In this document: positions 32,895-43,919 of the stretch, in pieces
Position numbering within the stretch: position 1 is the first letter of the stretch
Layout of the letters: each line of letters opens with the position of its first letter
NCBI RefSeq assembly: GCF_026130045.1
Contig: NZ_JAIBNX010000029.1
Span: forward strand, 1 to 56,347
DNA: 56,347 nt
Source of the DNA: Micromonospora sp. CPCC 205371
GTDB lineage: Bacteria > Actinomycetota > Actinomycetes > Mycobacteriales > Micromonosporaceae
Direction of reading: 5' to 3'
The notes under the pieces: model-generated
Seen by the model: only the letters and a program-made list of their open reading frames with translations
Told to the model about the DNA's origin: nothing
Databases searched by the model: none
Program-made: the position numbers and the translations under genes

Positions 32895-34248
32895 CGCAGC
32901 ATCGCCTTCGGCGCCGACGCCAGCCGGGCCACGTCGCGGAGGACGAGATCGAGGCTGCCCGCACCGGCCCAGCGCACCACCGGCACCCCGTGCTCGCGGA
33001 GCTGGCCGATCGTGTTGTCGCGCTCCAGCCGCCACAGCCCGTACGCCACGTCCGTCCAGTTGCTGCGCCGCGACGGCACCGCCCCGGTGGGCAGGGTGTC
33101 GACCGCGACCACGAAACGGCCGCCCCGGGCCAGCCGGGCCATCATGGCCGCCGACCGCCCGTCGACCAGCGGAGTCAGCACGACGACGAGGGCGTTCGAG
33201 GACAGCAGGTGCGGGCCGAAGACCTGGTCGTACGGCTCGTACGGGGACGGCTCGGCGCGGACGTCGAGCAGCCACTCCAGCACCGTCAGGTACTGCCGGC
33301 GGCCGGTGGCGGGGCGGAGCCGGCGGGCCGCCGTGCCGTACTCCAGCAGCGAGACCCGGTCGCCGCGGTGCAGGTAGTGCTCGGAGATCGCGGCAGCCGC
33401 CCGGACGGTCGTGTCGAGCACCGACGCGCTGCCCCCGATGCCGCCCGAGCGCCCGGCCTCGGCTAGCACGTCGAGCAGCAGCACGACCTCGGCGTCGCGG
33501 TCGGACAGGGTGGCCGCCACGTGGAGCTGGCGAGCGCGCAGCGACACCCGCCAGTCGATGCGGCGCAGCCGGTCACCGGGGGCGAAGACGCGCACCCCGG
33601 CCAGCTCGCCGCCCTCGCCCGGGCGCCGCGACCGGTGGCCACCCACCAAGCCCGCCGCGCGGGGCATCGCCTCGTCGGCGTCGAAAGGCTCGGTGACCGG
33701 GTACACCTTGACGTCGTACGGGTCGGCCACCGACAGCCGGCTCGCCAGCAGCCCGTCACAGGCCACCGCCTGGGCGACCGCAGGGCCGAGCCGGTGGCGG
33801 CCCCAGCGCACCGCCGGGCCTTCCAGCGCGATGTCGTCGACGGCGTCGCTGACCAGCGTGCGCACGTACGGCCGATCGGCTTTCTCGATGCGCAGCCAGC
33901 GCGGCGTCTGCGCGCGGACCACCACGACGTCGTACGCCACCGGGGTCGGGTTGCCGACGATGACCGCCGCCGACACGTCGTCGCCCTCGGCGAGTTGGGT
34001 GTCGTCGGCGCCGATCGCGATCCGAGGCCGCTCGCCCGGCCTGCGGCGCAGCGCGAAGGCGGTGCCGAGTGCGAACGGGATCGCCAGTACGACCAGGTCG
34101 ACGCGGCCCAGCACCACACCGGCGATCAGCAGCAGGCCGGTGAGCAGCACGGCCCGCCCGAGCGCCTTCGTGGGCACCCAGTCGGGACCGATGGGACCGG
34201 CGTCGACCGCGTCGTCGTCGGCCACCGGCACCGCAGACCGGAGACCAC

Positions 34249-34252
<4 letters not shown>
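32891..34252 (-). CDS. DUF58 domain protein
   Basis: A 453-residue protein with two close hydrophobic segments near residues 30-65, a beta-rich middle region and the DUF58 core: GDRLRRIDWRVSLRARQL (about 228-245) followed by a von Willebrand A-like segment beginning EVVLLLDVLAEAG. DUF58 proteins are partners of MoxR AAA+ ATPases, encoded next to each other in most bacteria, and thought to help assemble or activate envelope or metal-containing complexes. The ATG overlaps the MoxR stop by four bases (ATGA), and the 3' end overlaps the next gene in the same way. Confidence 0.9.
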
Positions 34253-35318
<1,066 letters not shown>

Positions 35319-35322
<4 letters not shown>

Positions 35323-35909
35323 AGCTTCTCCAGGTGCGAGACGATTGCCGTCAGGTCGCGGGGATGGGGAGTGCGCTTGGGCGGCTTGGTGAGCAGCGTC
35401 CATAGTGGATCACCGAGCAGGGCCCGCGCGCGCTCGGGGTCGCTCGTGGTCGTGAAGCCGTGTCGTTGCCGGAGCCGCTCGTCGACGATCTGCGCCAGCT
35501 TGGGCTGCGGCGATCGGATGAACCGGTCGGGCTCACGGTCGGCCCAGGCGAGCCGGTTTTCCCACCGGCGCACCGCCGCGTTCAGGCCGTCTTCGCTGGC
35601 CGCCCAGTTGTAGTTGCCATCCTCTTCGCCGGACGGCTGTCGGGCGTACACCTTGACAACCGGCGGCGGCGCGACCAGCGCGACCGCGCGGCGCAGGACG
35701 AGCAGTGCCATGAAGGTCGCGACCGCGAGTGGGATCGACAGGCCGTAGCCGAACAGCCGGAACGCGAAGACCGCGACCGCCGCGAGCCCGGTCGCCACGA
35801 ATGCCGTGCGGACCCACCAGCCGAGGCCGCTGATCTCGCGTTCCGGCTTTGGCGGTGGTTCGTCGTCATGGCGGAGCAGGTCGTCGATGCTGGTGCTGGC
35901 GTCACTCAT
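35319..35909 (-). CDS. Membrane protein of the MoxR operon, unknown function
   Basis: A 196-residue protein. An acidic N-terminus (1-25) and two hydrophobic helices (about 30-52 and 56-78) are followed by a soluble domain with RWENRLAWADREPDRFIRSP and a C-terminal PRDLTAIVSHLEKL. No family recognised. It sits between the DUF4129 protein (8-nt overlap upstream) and MoxR (ATGA overlap downstream), so it is translated with them and is probably part of the same membrane complex. It contains a near match (35399-35409) to the recurring TCCACAGTGGA palindrome. Confidence 0.75.
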
Positions 35910-36603
35910 GGACGGCTCCCGCGGTCAGCTCGGCGCGCAGCCGCTGGAGCGCCTCGCGGGCCTGAGTGCGCATCCGCTCGTCGACGGTGTGCGTGGCGTA
36001 CCGCGCCTCCCGGTACACGTCGGCGAAGCGGGCCAGCACGTCGGCGCTGATGTGGTGGCCGGCGAGCAGCCGCGTGACCAGGTCGGTCGGCGTGTCGGTG
36101 GCTTGTCTGGGTGTGCCCGCGGCGGCGGCCGCCTGTTCGAGCCGCAGCCAGCAGGCGATCACCGCGCGGCGCGGGTCGCTGTCGACGCCCGCGAGGTCGA
36201 CCAGTCCGGCGTCGAGCGCCGCGACGACGTCCTGCGCGCTGGTCTGACCGGGCCGCGCCGGGCGCGCGGGCATGGCGCGCATGCGTCGCTTCTTGACCAG
36301 GTCGCGCGCCAGCACCCAGACCATCATGCCGATGAGTACGACCAGGAGGACTATGCCGATCGCCACGACGACCTTGACGAGCCAGGCTGGCACCGGAACG
36401 GACGGTGGCTGCGCGAGAGGGTCGGTCGTTTGGGTGGGATCGACCTGGATGCGTTCGGGCTCAGGCAGCGACGGCGCCGGACCGGCCGGCGACTCGACCC
36501 GACCCAGCCGCACCGACGAATGGGCAGCCGCCAGCGCGGCCAGCGTAAGCAAGACGGCGACCCCGGCCAGGGGCCACCATCTCCGCAAGAACCCGAAAAC
36601 CAT
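35902..36603 (-). CDS. DUF4129 domain membrane protein
   Basis: A 233-residue protein and the first gene of the five-gene MoxR/DUF58 unit. An N-terminal hydrophobic helix (about 8-28, possibly a signal anchor) is followed by a Pro-rich extracytoplasmic stretch, a second helix (about 72-100) and a cytoplasmic DUF4129 domain ending in FADVYREARYATHTVDERMRTQAREALQRL (residues about 196-225, named as a region only). DUF4129 commonly accompanies MoxR, DUF58 and transglutaminase-like genes; no transglutaminase is present here. It overlaps the next gene by 8 nt. Confidence 0.8.
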   Translation of the reverse strand: MVFGFLRRWWPLAGVAVLLTLAALAAAHSSVRLGRVESPAGPAPSLPEPERIQVDPTQTTDPLAQPPSVPVPAWLVKVVVAIGIVLLVVLIGMMVWVLARDLVKKRRMRAMPARPARPGQTSAQDVVAALDAGLVDLAGVDSDPRRAVIACWLRLEQAAAAAGTPRQATDTPTDLVTRLLAGHHISADVLARFADVYREARYATHTVDERMRTQAREALQRLRAELTAGAVHE

Positions 36604-36663
36604 TTTTGGCGTTTTGTCCGAAATGTCAGGCTAATAGATGCACCACTAACCGTACCGGCACCT

Positions 36664-37413
36664 TCAGTCGATCCCCGCTAGTAACTTCGCTTCAGCGAAC
36701 ACCTCGTCCAGCATCGCGGGTGTGAGCCGCCTGGTAAAGGTGTTCTGCTGACTGACGTGATAACACCCCACCACAGTTGGTGCCCCCGTACCCGTCCATC
36801 GCACGCCGTGCCCGAACGGGGGACGCGGCACCGGCGGCCGGACGCCATACACGGCGGCCATCGCCGGCCACCACGCCGACCAGGCGAACGCGCCCAACGC
36901 CACTACGACCCGCAGCGTCGGCTTGATCAGGGCAAGCTCGCGGTGCAGCCATGGTGCGCAGGTGTCGCGCTCCGCTGGCGTGGGCTTGTTGTCGGGTGGC
37001 GCGCAGCGCACCGCCGCGAAGATCCGCGTGTCGCGCAGCGCCAGGCCGTCGTCGCGCCACACGCTGGTCGGCTGGTTGGCGAGGCCGGCCCGGTGCAGCG
37101 CGGCGAAGAGCACGTCGCCAGAGCGGTCGCCCGTGAAGATCCGGCCGGTGCGGTTGCCGCCGTGTGCCGCGGGCGCCAGCCCCAGGATCGCGAGGCGCGC
37201 GTCGGCCACACCGAACCCGGGCACAGGCCGCGCCCAGTACTCCTGGTCGCGGAACGACGCCCGCTTGACCTGCCCGACCTCCTCCCGCCACGCGACCAGC
37301 CGGGGGCAGGCGAAACAACGGGCAATGGCACCGTCGAGGTCGGGCAGGTCGACCGCCCGTTCGGCGCGGGCGACCACTTCGTCAGCGGTACGCGAATCAG
37401 CGGAGCTTGGCAC
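36664..37413 (-). CDS. udgB: Uracil-DNA glycosylase family 5 (UdgB)
   Basis: About 249 residues. The family 5 active-site motifs are clear: motif 1 [20 protein letters not shown] and motif 2 [19 protein letters not shown]. Four cysteines (in [14 protein letters not shown] and GCYH) could hold the iron-sulfur cluster found in this family. It removes uracil, hypoxanthine and other damaged bases from DNA. The start is uncertain; GTG 37413, overlapping the dienelactone hydrolase 3' end by 17 nt, gives a normal length, and the frame remains open to 37572. It is probably co-transcribed with the hydrolase. Confidence 0.85.
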   Translation of the reverse strand: MPSSADSRTADEVVARAERAVDLPDLDGAIARCFACPRLVAWREEVGQVKRASFRDQEYWARPVPGFGVADARLAILGLAPAAHGGNRTGRIFTGDRSGDVLFAALHRAGLANQPTSVWRDDGLALRDTRIFAAVRCAPPDNKPTPAERDTCAPWLHRELALIKPTLRVVVALGAFAWSAWWPAMAAVYGVRPPVPRPPFGHGVRWTGTGAPTVVGCYHVSQQNTFTRRLTPAMLDEVFAEAKLLAGID

Positions 37414-38089
37414 GGAAGTGCACGAGGGTCCGGGCCCATGCGCTGGCGGCCGCGTCCCGATCGAATACCTCGGGGCGGTCGTCGTTGAAAAACGCGTGCT
37501 TGGTGCCGGGATAGTCGTAGAGGACGCACGTGCCGCCGGCAGCCTCGATCGAGCGCCGGGCGACCTGCACACCCTCGTCAGCCGACGTGCCGTCGGCCTC
37601 GGAACAGTGGATCACGGCGGACTTGCCGGCGTATCCGGTCCACTCGGGACGCATCCGCTCCCAGGGCAGCTTCGGGTAGAAGCCGACCGCCGCCACGATC
37701 TGATCGGACAGCGTCGCCGACCACAGCGCCAGGCTGCCCCCCGCGCAGAACCCGACAGCACCGACCTTGCCCGTCACCTCCGGCCGCTCGGTCAGGAAGG
37801 CGGCGGCACCCGCGATGTCCTTGGCCGCCTGGTCCATCGCGAGGCCCATGAGCAGCTTGCCCGCCTCGTCCGGCTCGGTCGTGTGCAAGCCGTGGTAGAG
37901 GTCAGGAGCGAGCGCCACGAACCCGGCATCGGCGAACCGATCGGCAAGCGCCTTGATGTGCGGCACGAGGCCCCAGTACTCCTGGATCACGACAACGGCC
38001 GGGACCGTCTGGTCGCTACCCGAGGCCGGAACGGCGAGGTATCCCTCGCTGGTCCCCCCGTTGCTGCGATAGCTAACCATTTCCCCCAT
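37397..38089 (-). CDS. Dienelactone hydrolase family protein
   Basis: A 230-residue alpha/beta hydrolase with cysteine as nucleophile: C115 in [11 protein letters not shown]. The histidine is in [11 protein letters not shown], and the acidic residue lies near [24 protein letters not shown] holds the oxyanion-loop glutamate typical of dienelactone hydrolases. Members open dienelactones in aromatic degradation, but most actinobacterial ones have unknown substrates, and no other aromatic-degradation gene is nearby. GGAGG lies 8 nt before ATG 38089. UdgB follows with a short overlap. Confidence 0.88.
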   Translation of the reverse strand: MGEMVSYRSNGGTSEGYLAVPASGSDQTVPAVVVIQEYWGLVPHIKALADRFADAGFVALAPDLYHGLHTTEPDEAGKLLMGLAMDQAAKDIAGAAAFLTERPEVTGKVGAVGFCAGGSLALWSATLSDQIVAAVGFYPKLPWERMRPEWTGYAGKSAVIHCSEADGTSADEGVQVARRSIEAAGGTCVLYDYPGTKHAFFNDDRPEVFDRDAAASAWARTLVHFRAKLR

Positions 38090-38249
38090 ATGCCGTCCTC
38101 CTGTCGGTCAGTCATCGTTGGCTGGTCGCACAGTGGCGTCGTTGCGTGCCGGTAGCGTGTCACGCCGTCACGCGGGGGGAAAGCAGACGACGGCGTGGCG
38201 TACACCTCGTTGTTGCCTGGTGTACGCTGCGCCGCCGTTTTGCGGTATA

Positions 38250-38774
38250 TCAGGTCGGCTTGAGGCAGAGCACGTAGCCCTTGCCCGCAGGCGGGATGCT
38301 GTAGAAGATCATCTCGGCGCCCTGCGCCACGTACGGCTGGCAGACCCCGTCCGAGGATGCCTGCGCCGCGGTCAAGTTGTCGACCCGGCCGACCACGGTG
38401 TACTTCGCCTCGGCCGTGCCGCACGTCACCGGCTTGGCGTTGGGGGCCTCGGCCTCCTCGCCCTCCTTGACCTCCGGCAGGTCGGCGATGCAGTCCCCCT
38501 GCTTGGCCTCGGCCGTCTTGTCTTCCTGCAGCGCACCACGCGCGAACGCGAGGCCGCCCGCCACGACCAGCGCAACGACGAGACCGCCGACGATGCCGAG
38601 GATCTTCTTGCCGGCTCCGCCCTTCTTCGGCGGCTGGAGCGACGGCGGCAGCGGCGCACCGGCCGGGCCGAAGCCATCGGTGTGCGGTGGAGGCGGCGGG
38701 GCCGCTCCCCAGCCCTGGTCCGATGGCTGCGGCTGTGGCGCAGCGGCCGGGTACTGGGGTGGCTGGTTCGTCAC
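38250..38774 (-). CDS. LppU/SCO3897-like membrane-anchored protein
   Basis: A 174-residue protein with a Pro/Gln-rich cytoplasmic N-terminus (about 1-52), a single hydrophobic helix (about 58-82) and a small extracytoplasmic domain with four cysteines (in GDCIADL, VTCGTAE, GVCQPYV and VLCLKP) that probably form two disulfides. This pattern fits actinobacterial LppU/SCO3897-type proteins of unknown role. GTG 38774 is chosen because GAGAGGA lies about 8 nt upstream. It has its own transcription unit, divergent from the small gene at 38918. Confidence 0.75.
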   Translation of the reverse strand: MTNQPPQYPAAAPQPQPSDQGWGAAPPPPPHTDGFGPAGAPLPPSLQPPKKGGAGKKILGIVGGLVVALVVAGGLAFARGALQEDKTAEAKQGDCIADLPEVKEGEEAEAPNAKPVTCGTAEAKYTVVGRVDNLTAAQASSDGVCQPYVAQGAEMIFYSIPPAGKGYVLCLKPT

Positions 38775-38905
38775 GACTTGGGTCCTCTCCCAGGTTTCTT
38801 TCAGCGGTTGACCGACGCGACCGTAGCGGTCCTGGTCAACCCCCGCCACCCCCGTAGCTGCGGGTGGTCACCCGGTGGCCGGTAGTAGATAGTGGAGCGT
38901 CGGGC

Positions 38906-38911
38906 TACTGT
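38906..38911 (+). promoter_or_regulatory. Probable -10 box, leaderless start of the gene at 38918
   Basis: TACTGT lies six bases before GTG 38918 with no ribosome site, again the pattern of a leaderless message. Confidence 0.45.
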
Positions 38912-38917
38912 GTCGCC

Positions 38918-39349
38918 GTGCGTGCCAAGGAAGATGTGTTCGGGCGCCTCGCCAGCGCCGCGGGCGTGTACCGCGGACGCGGCGACGGCCCGGAGAGCGG
39001 ACCGTTCGTCGCGCGGATGGCGGTGGCGACGGTCGTGCGCGGGCGCGCCGTGACCCTCGACTACGAGGCCACCAACGACCGCAACGGTCTCCAGCACGTC
39101 GAGCACACCGTCCTGGTCGCCGGCGAGGGCGGGCGGCTTGAGCTGCATGTCGCCTGCCTGGAGCTGCCGGGGGTGGTGCGCTTCGGCGAGACCGGGCCCG
39201 GCGAGTTCACGGCGTACGAGGGCCCGCTGGTGGCCCGCATCGTGCTCGACCTCCCCCAGCCGGGCGCGATCAGCTACGCCTGGTGGTGGTCAAGAGACGA
39301 GTCCGAACCGCGCGAACAATCCCGCGCCGACCTCCGCCGCACCCACTGA
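38918..39349 (+). CDS. Small soluble protein of unknown function
   Basis: A 143-residue protein with no signal or membrane segment. It appears beta-rich: FVARMAVATVVRGRAVTLDY, HTVLVAGEGGRLELHVACLE and FTAYEGPLVARIVLDLP could be strands of a small barrel, somewhat like lipocalin-type domains, but I do not recognise the family. GTG 38918 is the likely start, given the -10 box and better composition from there on. A perfect 11-bp hairpin at 39423-39447 lies 74 nt downstream of its stop. Confidence 0.65.
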   Translation: MRAKEDVFGRLASAAGVYRGRGDGPESGPFVARMAVATVVRGRAVTLDYEATNDRNGLQHVEHTVLVAGEGGRLELHVACLELPGVVRFGETGPGEFTAYEGPLVARIVLDLPQPGAISYAWWWSRDESEPREQSRADLRRTH

Positions 39350-39422
39350 TCCACGGGCGGCGCCCCGCGCCCCCGCGCCGCTTCCCGCGCCGGCGAGCCG
39401 CGCCCCCTTTCCGCCGATCAGT

Positions 39423-39447
39423 CGTAAACGCGCTCCGCGCGTTTACG
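39423..39447. terminator. Perfect 11-bp hairpin, probable bidirectional terminator
   Basis: CGTAAACGCGC and GCGCGTTTACG pair perfectly across a TCC loop. It lies beyond the stop of the small gene ending at 39349. It has no T-tract on the + side but T/A bases inside the stem. Confidence 0.65.
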
Positions 39448-39480
39448 CGGCCCGTGAGCGGCCGCGCCGCGCGGCCCGCG

Positions 39481-39563
39481 TCGATCAAGGGCGAACGCAC
39501 GTCGTTGGATCTCTTTTCCGCGTGCGTTTGCCCTTGATCCATGCAGATGCCCTTGATCGGCGG
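39481..39563 (+). repeat. Interspersed palindromic repeat, copy 3
   Basis: Same orientation as copy 1. The stem uses C:G at the covarying position, and one further pair becomes G:T. The loop reads TTGGATCTCTTTTCC. A third box, ATGCCCTTGATCGGCGG (39547-39563), closes the element. Confidence 0.92.
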
Positions 39564-39662
39564 GCCGTGCAGGCCACGCAACGCAGGCTGCGGGCGTCCG
39601 GCGCAGGCCGCAGGCTGGGGGCGTCCGCTGCGGGCCGTCACGCGGCCCGGCTGGGCACTCTT

Positions 39663-39763
39663 CACCCATCCCTGTGCAAGACCGCGCCGATCCTGCGGTT
39701 GTCACGTCCCATTCCGGGCATTTCGCCGCGACAACTGCAAGCTCGGCGAACAGGGGCTGGGTG
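39663..39763. repeat. Imperfect palindrome between repeat copies 3 and 4
   Basis: The left arm (about 39663-39702, starting CACCCATCCCTGT) matches the reverse complement of the right arm (about 39730-39763, ending CAGGGGCTGGGTG). Shared blocks include CACCCA, CCCTG, CGCCGA and GTTGTC, with small gaps. It lies near the centre of the inverted pair of flanking repeats. Confidence 0.6.
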
Positions 39764-39828
39764 GGCGACGCCACGCGCGGCGCGGCGGGGTCTCGGGCGG
39801 CGCAGCCGAGCGACCGCACCACGCGACC

Positions 39829-39915
39829 GCCGTCGATCAAGGCAAAGTGCATCGATCAAGGGCGAATGCACGCGGAAATGAGATCGAACCACGTGCATTC
39901 GGCCTTGATCGGCGG
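39829..39915 (-). repeat. Interspersed palindromic repeat, copy 4
   Basis: Reverse orientation relative to copy 3. The stem has T:A at the covarying position, as in copy 1, plus one mismatch near the outer end. The third box reads GATCAAGGCAAAGTGC on the plus strand, partly degenerate. Confidence 0.9.
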
Positions 39916-39968
39916 GCGCGGCGGCGCGGCGGCGCGGCGCGGGGCGCGGGGCGCGGGGGCGGGGTGGG

Positions 39969-40874
39969 TCAGGCGAGGGACCAGGCTATGCCGTCGAGGA
40001 TGTCGTGCTCGCTGGCCACGACGGATGCCATGCCTGCGCGGTCCATGATGGTGCGGAGGACCAGAGCGCCGGCCGCGATCACATCGGCCCTGCCCGGATG
40101 CATGACGGGGATCGCCAAGCGCTGCTCGGTCGTCGACTCCAGCATCCGGGCGGTCACCGCCGCCACGTCCTCGTACGAGATGCGGGAGTGGTGGATGCGC
40201 TCCGACTGATACGAAGTCAGTCCGAGCGCGATCGCTGCCACCGTCGTCACCGAGCCAGCCAACCCGACCAGGGTCGCCGCTCGCGTGCCGTCGACCGCGG
40301 CGAGCGCCCGGTCGACCGCCGCCGTGATGTCAGCCGTCGCCGCGGCGGTCTCCTCCAACCCCGGTGGGGTGGTGTGCAGGGGCCGCTCGGTCATCCGGAC
40401 ACAGCCGGTGTCAACGGAGGTGGCCGAGTCCACTGTGGAAGTACCGACGACGAACTCGGTCGAGCCGCCGCCGATGTCGACCACGAGGTAGGGCGCCTCG
40501 GCGGACAAGCCGCGCACCGCGCCGGTGAACGAGAGCCTGGCCTCCTCGTCACCGGTCACGACCTCGGGCTCGACGCCGAGCGTCTCCTTGACCATGACCC
40601 GGAAGTCGTCGGCGTTGGACGCGTCGCGCGTCGCCGACGTGGCGACCATCCGCACGAGTGACACGCCGTGCTCGGCGATCTGCGCGGCGTACGACGCCAG
40701 CGCCACCCGCGTGCGCTCCAGCGCCTCCGGCGCGAGCCGCCCCGTGCGGTCGACGCCCTGGCCGAGGCGCACGATCTCCATCCGTCGCACGACGTCGACT
40801 AGCCCAGCGGGCTCTAAGGAGGCGATCAGGAGCCGGATGGAATTCGTGCCGCAGTCGATCGCCGCCACCCTCAT
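39969..40874 (-). CDS. Ppx/GppA family exopolyphosphatase
   Basis: A 301-residue protein of the sugar-kinase/Hsp70 ATPase fold. The phosphate-1 motif is VAAIDCGTNSIRLLIA (3-18) and the phosphate-2 motif is YLVVDIGGGSTEFVVG. It is the short actinobacterial form (Ppx2-like) without the C-terminal HD domain of the E. coli enzyme. Members hydrolyse polyphosphate or pppGpp; which one cannot be told. ATG 40874. It ends the eno-ftsB-DUF501-argA-ppx run on this strand. A TCCACAGTGGA palindrome (40429-40439) lies inside the gene. Confidence 0.88.
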   Translation of the reverse strand: MRVAAIDCGTNSIRLLIASLEPAGLVDVVRRMEIVRLGQGVDRTGRLAPEALERTRVALASYAAQIAEHGVSLVRMVATSATRDASNADDFRVMVKETLGVEPEVVTGDEEARLSFTGAVRGLSAEAPYLVVDIGGGSTEFVVGTSTVDSATSVDTGCVRMTERPLHTTPPGLEETAAATADITAAVDRALAAVDGTRAATLVGLAGSVTTVAAIALGLTSYQSERIHHSRISYEDVAAVTARMLESTTEQRLAIPVMHPGRADVIAAGALVLRTIMDRAGMASVVASEHDILDGIAWSLA

Positions 40875-40884
40875 GCCCGCAACC

Positions 40885-41391
40885 CTACAAGTGCAGCAGC
40901 ATCCGGGTGTTACCGAGAGTGTTCGGCTTCACCCGCTCCAGGTCGAGGAACTCGGCGACACCTTCGTCGTACGAGCGCAGAAGCTGCTCGTACACCGGAT
41001 GCGGCACCGGCGCGCCGTCGATCTCTTTGAAGCCGAACGACCCGAAGAACCCGGTCTCGAACGTCAGCACGAACACGCGGGACACGCCCACGTCGCGGGC
41101 CACCCCGATCAGCTCGGAGACGATCCGGTGACCGATCTTCATGCCGCGGCAGGACGGGTCGACCGCCACCGTGCGGATCTCGGCCAGGTCTTCCCACATC
41201 ACGTGCAGCGCGCCGCAGCCCACCACCACGTGGTCGGAGGCCCGGGCCGCCACCCAGAACTCCTGCACGTCCTCGTACAGCGTCACGGTGGCCTTGCTCA
41301 GCATCCGGCGCCCGCCGGTGTACATGTCGATCAGCTCGCGGATACGCCGCACGTCCGTCGTGCGGGCGCGCCGGATCACTACGTCACGCAT
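40885..41391 (-). CDS. Amino-acid N-acetyltransferase (GNAT, ArgA type)
   Basis: A 168-residue GNAT-fold protein. VIRRARTTDVRRIRELID at the N-terminus, AEIRTVAVDPSCRGMKIGHR as the acetyl-CoA-binding motif A, and FVLTFETGFFGSFGFKEID are the marks of the short actinobacterial ArgA that acetylates glutamate at the start of arginine synthesis. The Arg-Gly-x-Lys-x-Gly form (RGMKIG) is slightly altered from the usual RGxGxG. ATG 41391 overlaps the DUF501 gene by 13 nt. The long open frame further upstream is shadow of DUF501. Confidence 0.85.
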   Translation of the reverse strand: MRDVVIRRARTTDVRRIRELIDMYTGGRRMLSKATVTLYEDVQEFWVAARASDHVVVGCGALHVMWEDLAEIRTVAVDPSCRGMKIGHRIVSELIGVARDVGVSRVFVLTFETGFFGSFGFKEIDGAPVPHPVYEQLLRSYDEGVAEFLDLERVKPNTLGNTRMLLHL

Positions 41392-41888
41392 GGCCCGTCC
41401 GACCACCATGGCGCGATGAGATCGGCCGTCTCGTCTCCGAACGGGTTGACGCCCGGTCCCACGGCCAGCGAATGGGCCAGGTGCACGTGCAGGCACTTGA
41501 CCCGCCCGGGCATGCCGCCCGCCGATACGCCCTCGATCTCCGGCACCTGCCCGATCTTGTCGCGCCGGGCAAGATAGTCCTCGTGCGCGGCACGGTAGCG
41601 CTCGGCCAGCTCCGGGTCTGCGGCCAGCCGCTCGGCCATCTCTTTCATCAGGCCGGCGGACTCCAGGCGGGAGCAGGCCGCCGTCGCGCGTGGGCAGGTC
41701 AGGTAGAAGAGCGTCGGGAACGGCGTGCCGTCGGCGAGGCGCGGCGTGGTCTCGACGACATCTGGCAGGCCGCAGGGGCAGCGGTGGGCCACCGCTCGCG
41801 TGCCGCGCGGCGTCCTTCCGAGCTGCGCGGCCACCGCGGCGAGGTCGGCCTCCGTCGCCGGTTGCCGCTCCGGAGTGGGTACCGTCAA
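41379..41888 (-). CDS. DUF501 family protein
   Basis: A 169-residue protein, conserved next to enolase and ftsB across actinobacteria. The family marks are HRCPCGLPDVVET, FPTLFYLTCPRA and GGMPGRVKCLHVHLAHSLAVGPG (region near 117-139) with NPFGDE. Cysteine and histidine positions suggest a metal or cluster site, but the function is unknown. TTG 41888 is proposed as the start because it overlaps the FtsB stop as TTGA and has a GGGG site 8 nt upstream; a TTG at 41930 is less likely. It is coupled to ftsB upstream and overlaps the acetyltransferase downstream. Confidence 0.82.
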   Translation of the reverse strand: MTVPTPERQPATEADLAAVAAQLGRTPRGTRAVAHRCPCGLPDVVETTPRLADGTPFPTLFYLTCPRATAACSRLESAGLMKEMAERLAADPELAERYRAAHEDYLARRDKIGQVPEIEGVSAGGMPGRVKCLHVHLAHSLAVGPGVNPFGDETADLIAPWWSDGPCVT

Positions 41889-42466
41889 GGCCGCGACCCC
41901 GCGTTGTTTGCCGCCTGGATGCTCGACCAAAGCGTGTCATACCAGGGGTCCGGCTCCGCTCCCTTGCCCGCGTTGGGGTCGACGCCGGCGTCGCGCGCGG
42001 CGCCCTCTGGGTCGCTGAGCACCACCAGGGGCGTCTCACCCGGATAGACCATGTAAAACCGCTTCCGTGCCTGGATCTTGATGTACTCCTCGTCGCGCCA
42101 CAGCGCGGCCTGCTCGCTCAGTTCGCCGATGCGCCGGCGCTGGGCGTCCTGCGCGGCCTCCATGCGGGCGATGTCGGACTGCTGCGTCAGGTACACGCGT
42201 ACGGGGTACGTGTAGCCGAGCGCGAGCGCGATGAGCACCACGACGAGCACGGTGGCCCGCCCGGTGAAGCGGCGCGGCTGTGGCGCGCTGGTGCGCCGTA
42301 CCGGTGCCCGCCGGGCGGCCGCGGGCCGGTTGGCGGAGCGGCCGGAGTCTCCACCGTCTCGGCTCGCGTGGTCGCGCTGGTCGCGTGCGACCGCTGGGCG
42401 GCGGGGGGCGGCACCGCGGGAACGCCGTGCGGGGCGCTGCCCGCTCGGCGTGAGCCGCTGTGTCAT
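41885..42466 (-). CDS. ftsB: Septum formation initiator FtsB/DivIC
   Basis: A 193-residue bitopic division protein. A basic, Pro/Arg-rich cytoplasmic region (about 1-68) precedes one membrane helix (about 70-88), a coiled coil (about 95-122, QQSDIARMEAAQDAQRR) and the conserved WRDEEYIKIQARKRFYMVYPGE block (region 123-144) with GE near its end. FtsB joins FtsL and FtsQ in the divisome, regulating septal peptidoglycan synthesis. GGAGG lies about 10 nt before ATG 42466. It follows eno by 32 nt, the usual actinobacterial order, and its stop overlaps the DUF501 start. Confidence 0.9.
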   Translation of the reverse strand: MTQRLTPSGQRPARRSRGAAPRRPAVARDQRDHASRDGGDSGRSANRPAAARRAPVRRTSAPQPRRFTGRATVLVVVLIALALGYTYPVRVYLTQQSDIARMEAAQDAQRRRIGELSEQAALWRDEEYIKIQARKRFYMVYPGETPLVVLSDPEGAARDAGVDPNAGKGAEPDPWYDTLWSSIQAANNAGSRP

Positions 42467-42498
42467 GTGGTGCCGCCCTCCTCCCCAGAAGCGCTTGG

Positions 42499-43917
<1,419 letters not shown>

Positions 43918-43919
43918 TC

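Larger units (their letters stand above)
39350..39968. other. 619-nt convergent gap holding a composite palindromic structure
   Basis: No convincing gene here. From left to right it holds a GC-rich stretch, an 11-bp hairpin (39423-39447), palindromic repeat copy 3 (+), an imperfect palindrome (39663-39763), palindromic repeat copy 4 (-) and a (GCGCGG)-like run up to the ppx stop. Short open frames exist, but they follow the repeats and lack ribosome sites. Confidence 0.8.

Noticed and set aside
39541-40209. Small genes in the 39.4-40.2 kb gap
   Set aside because: Frames follow the palindromic repeats or lie antisense to ppx; none has a ribosome site or -10 box in the right place.
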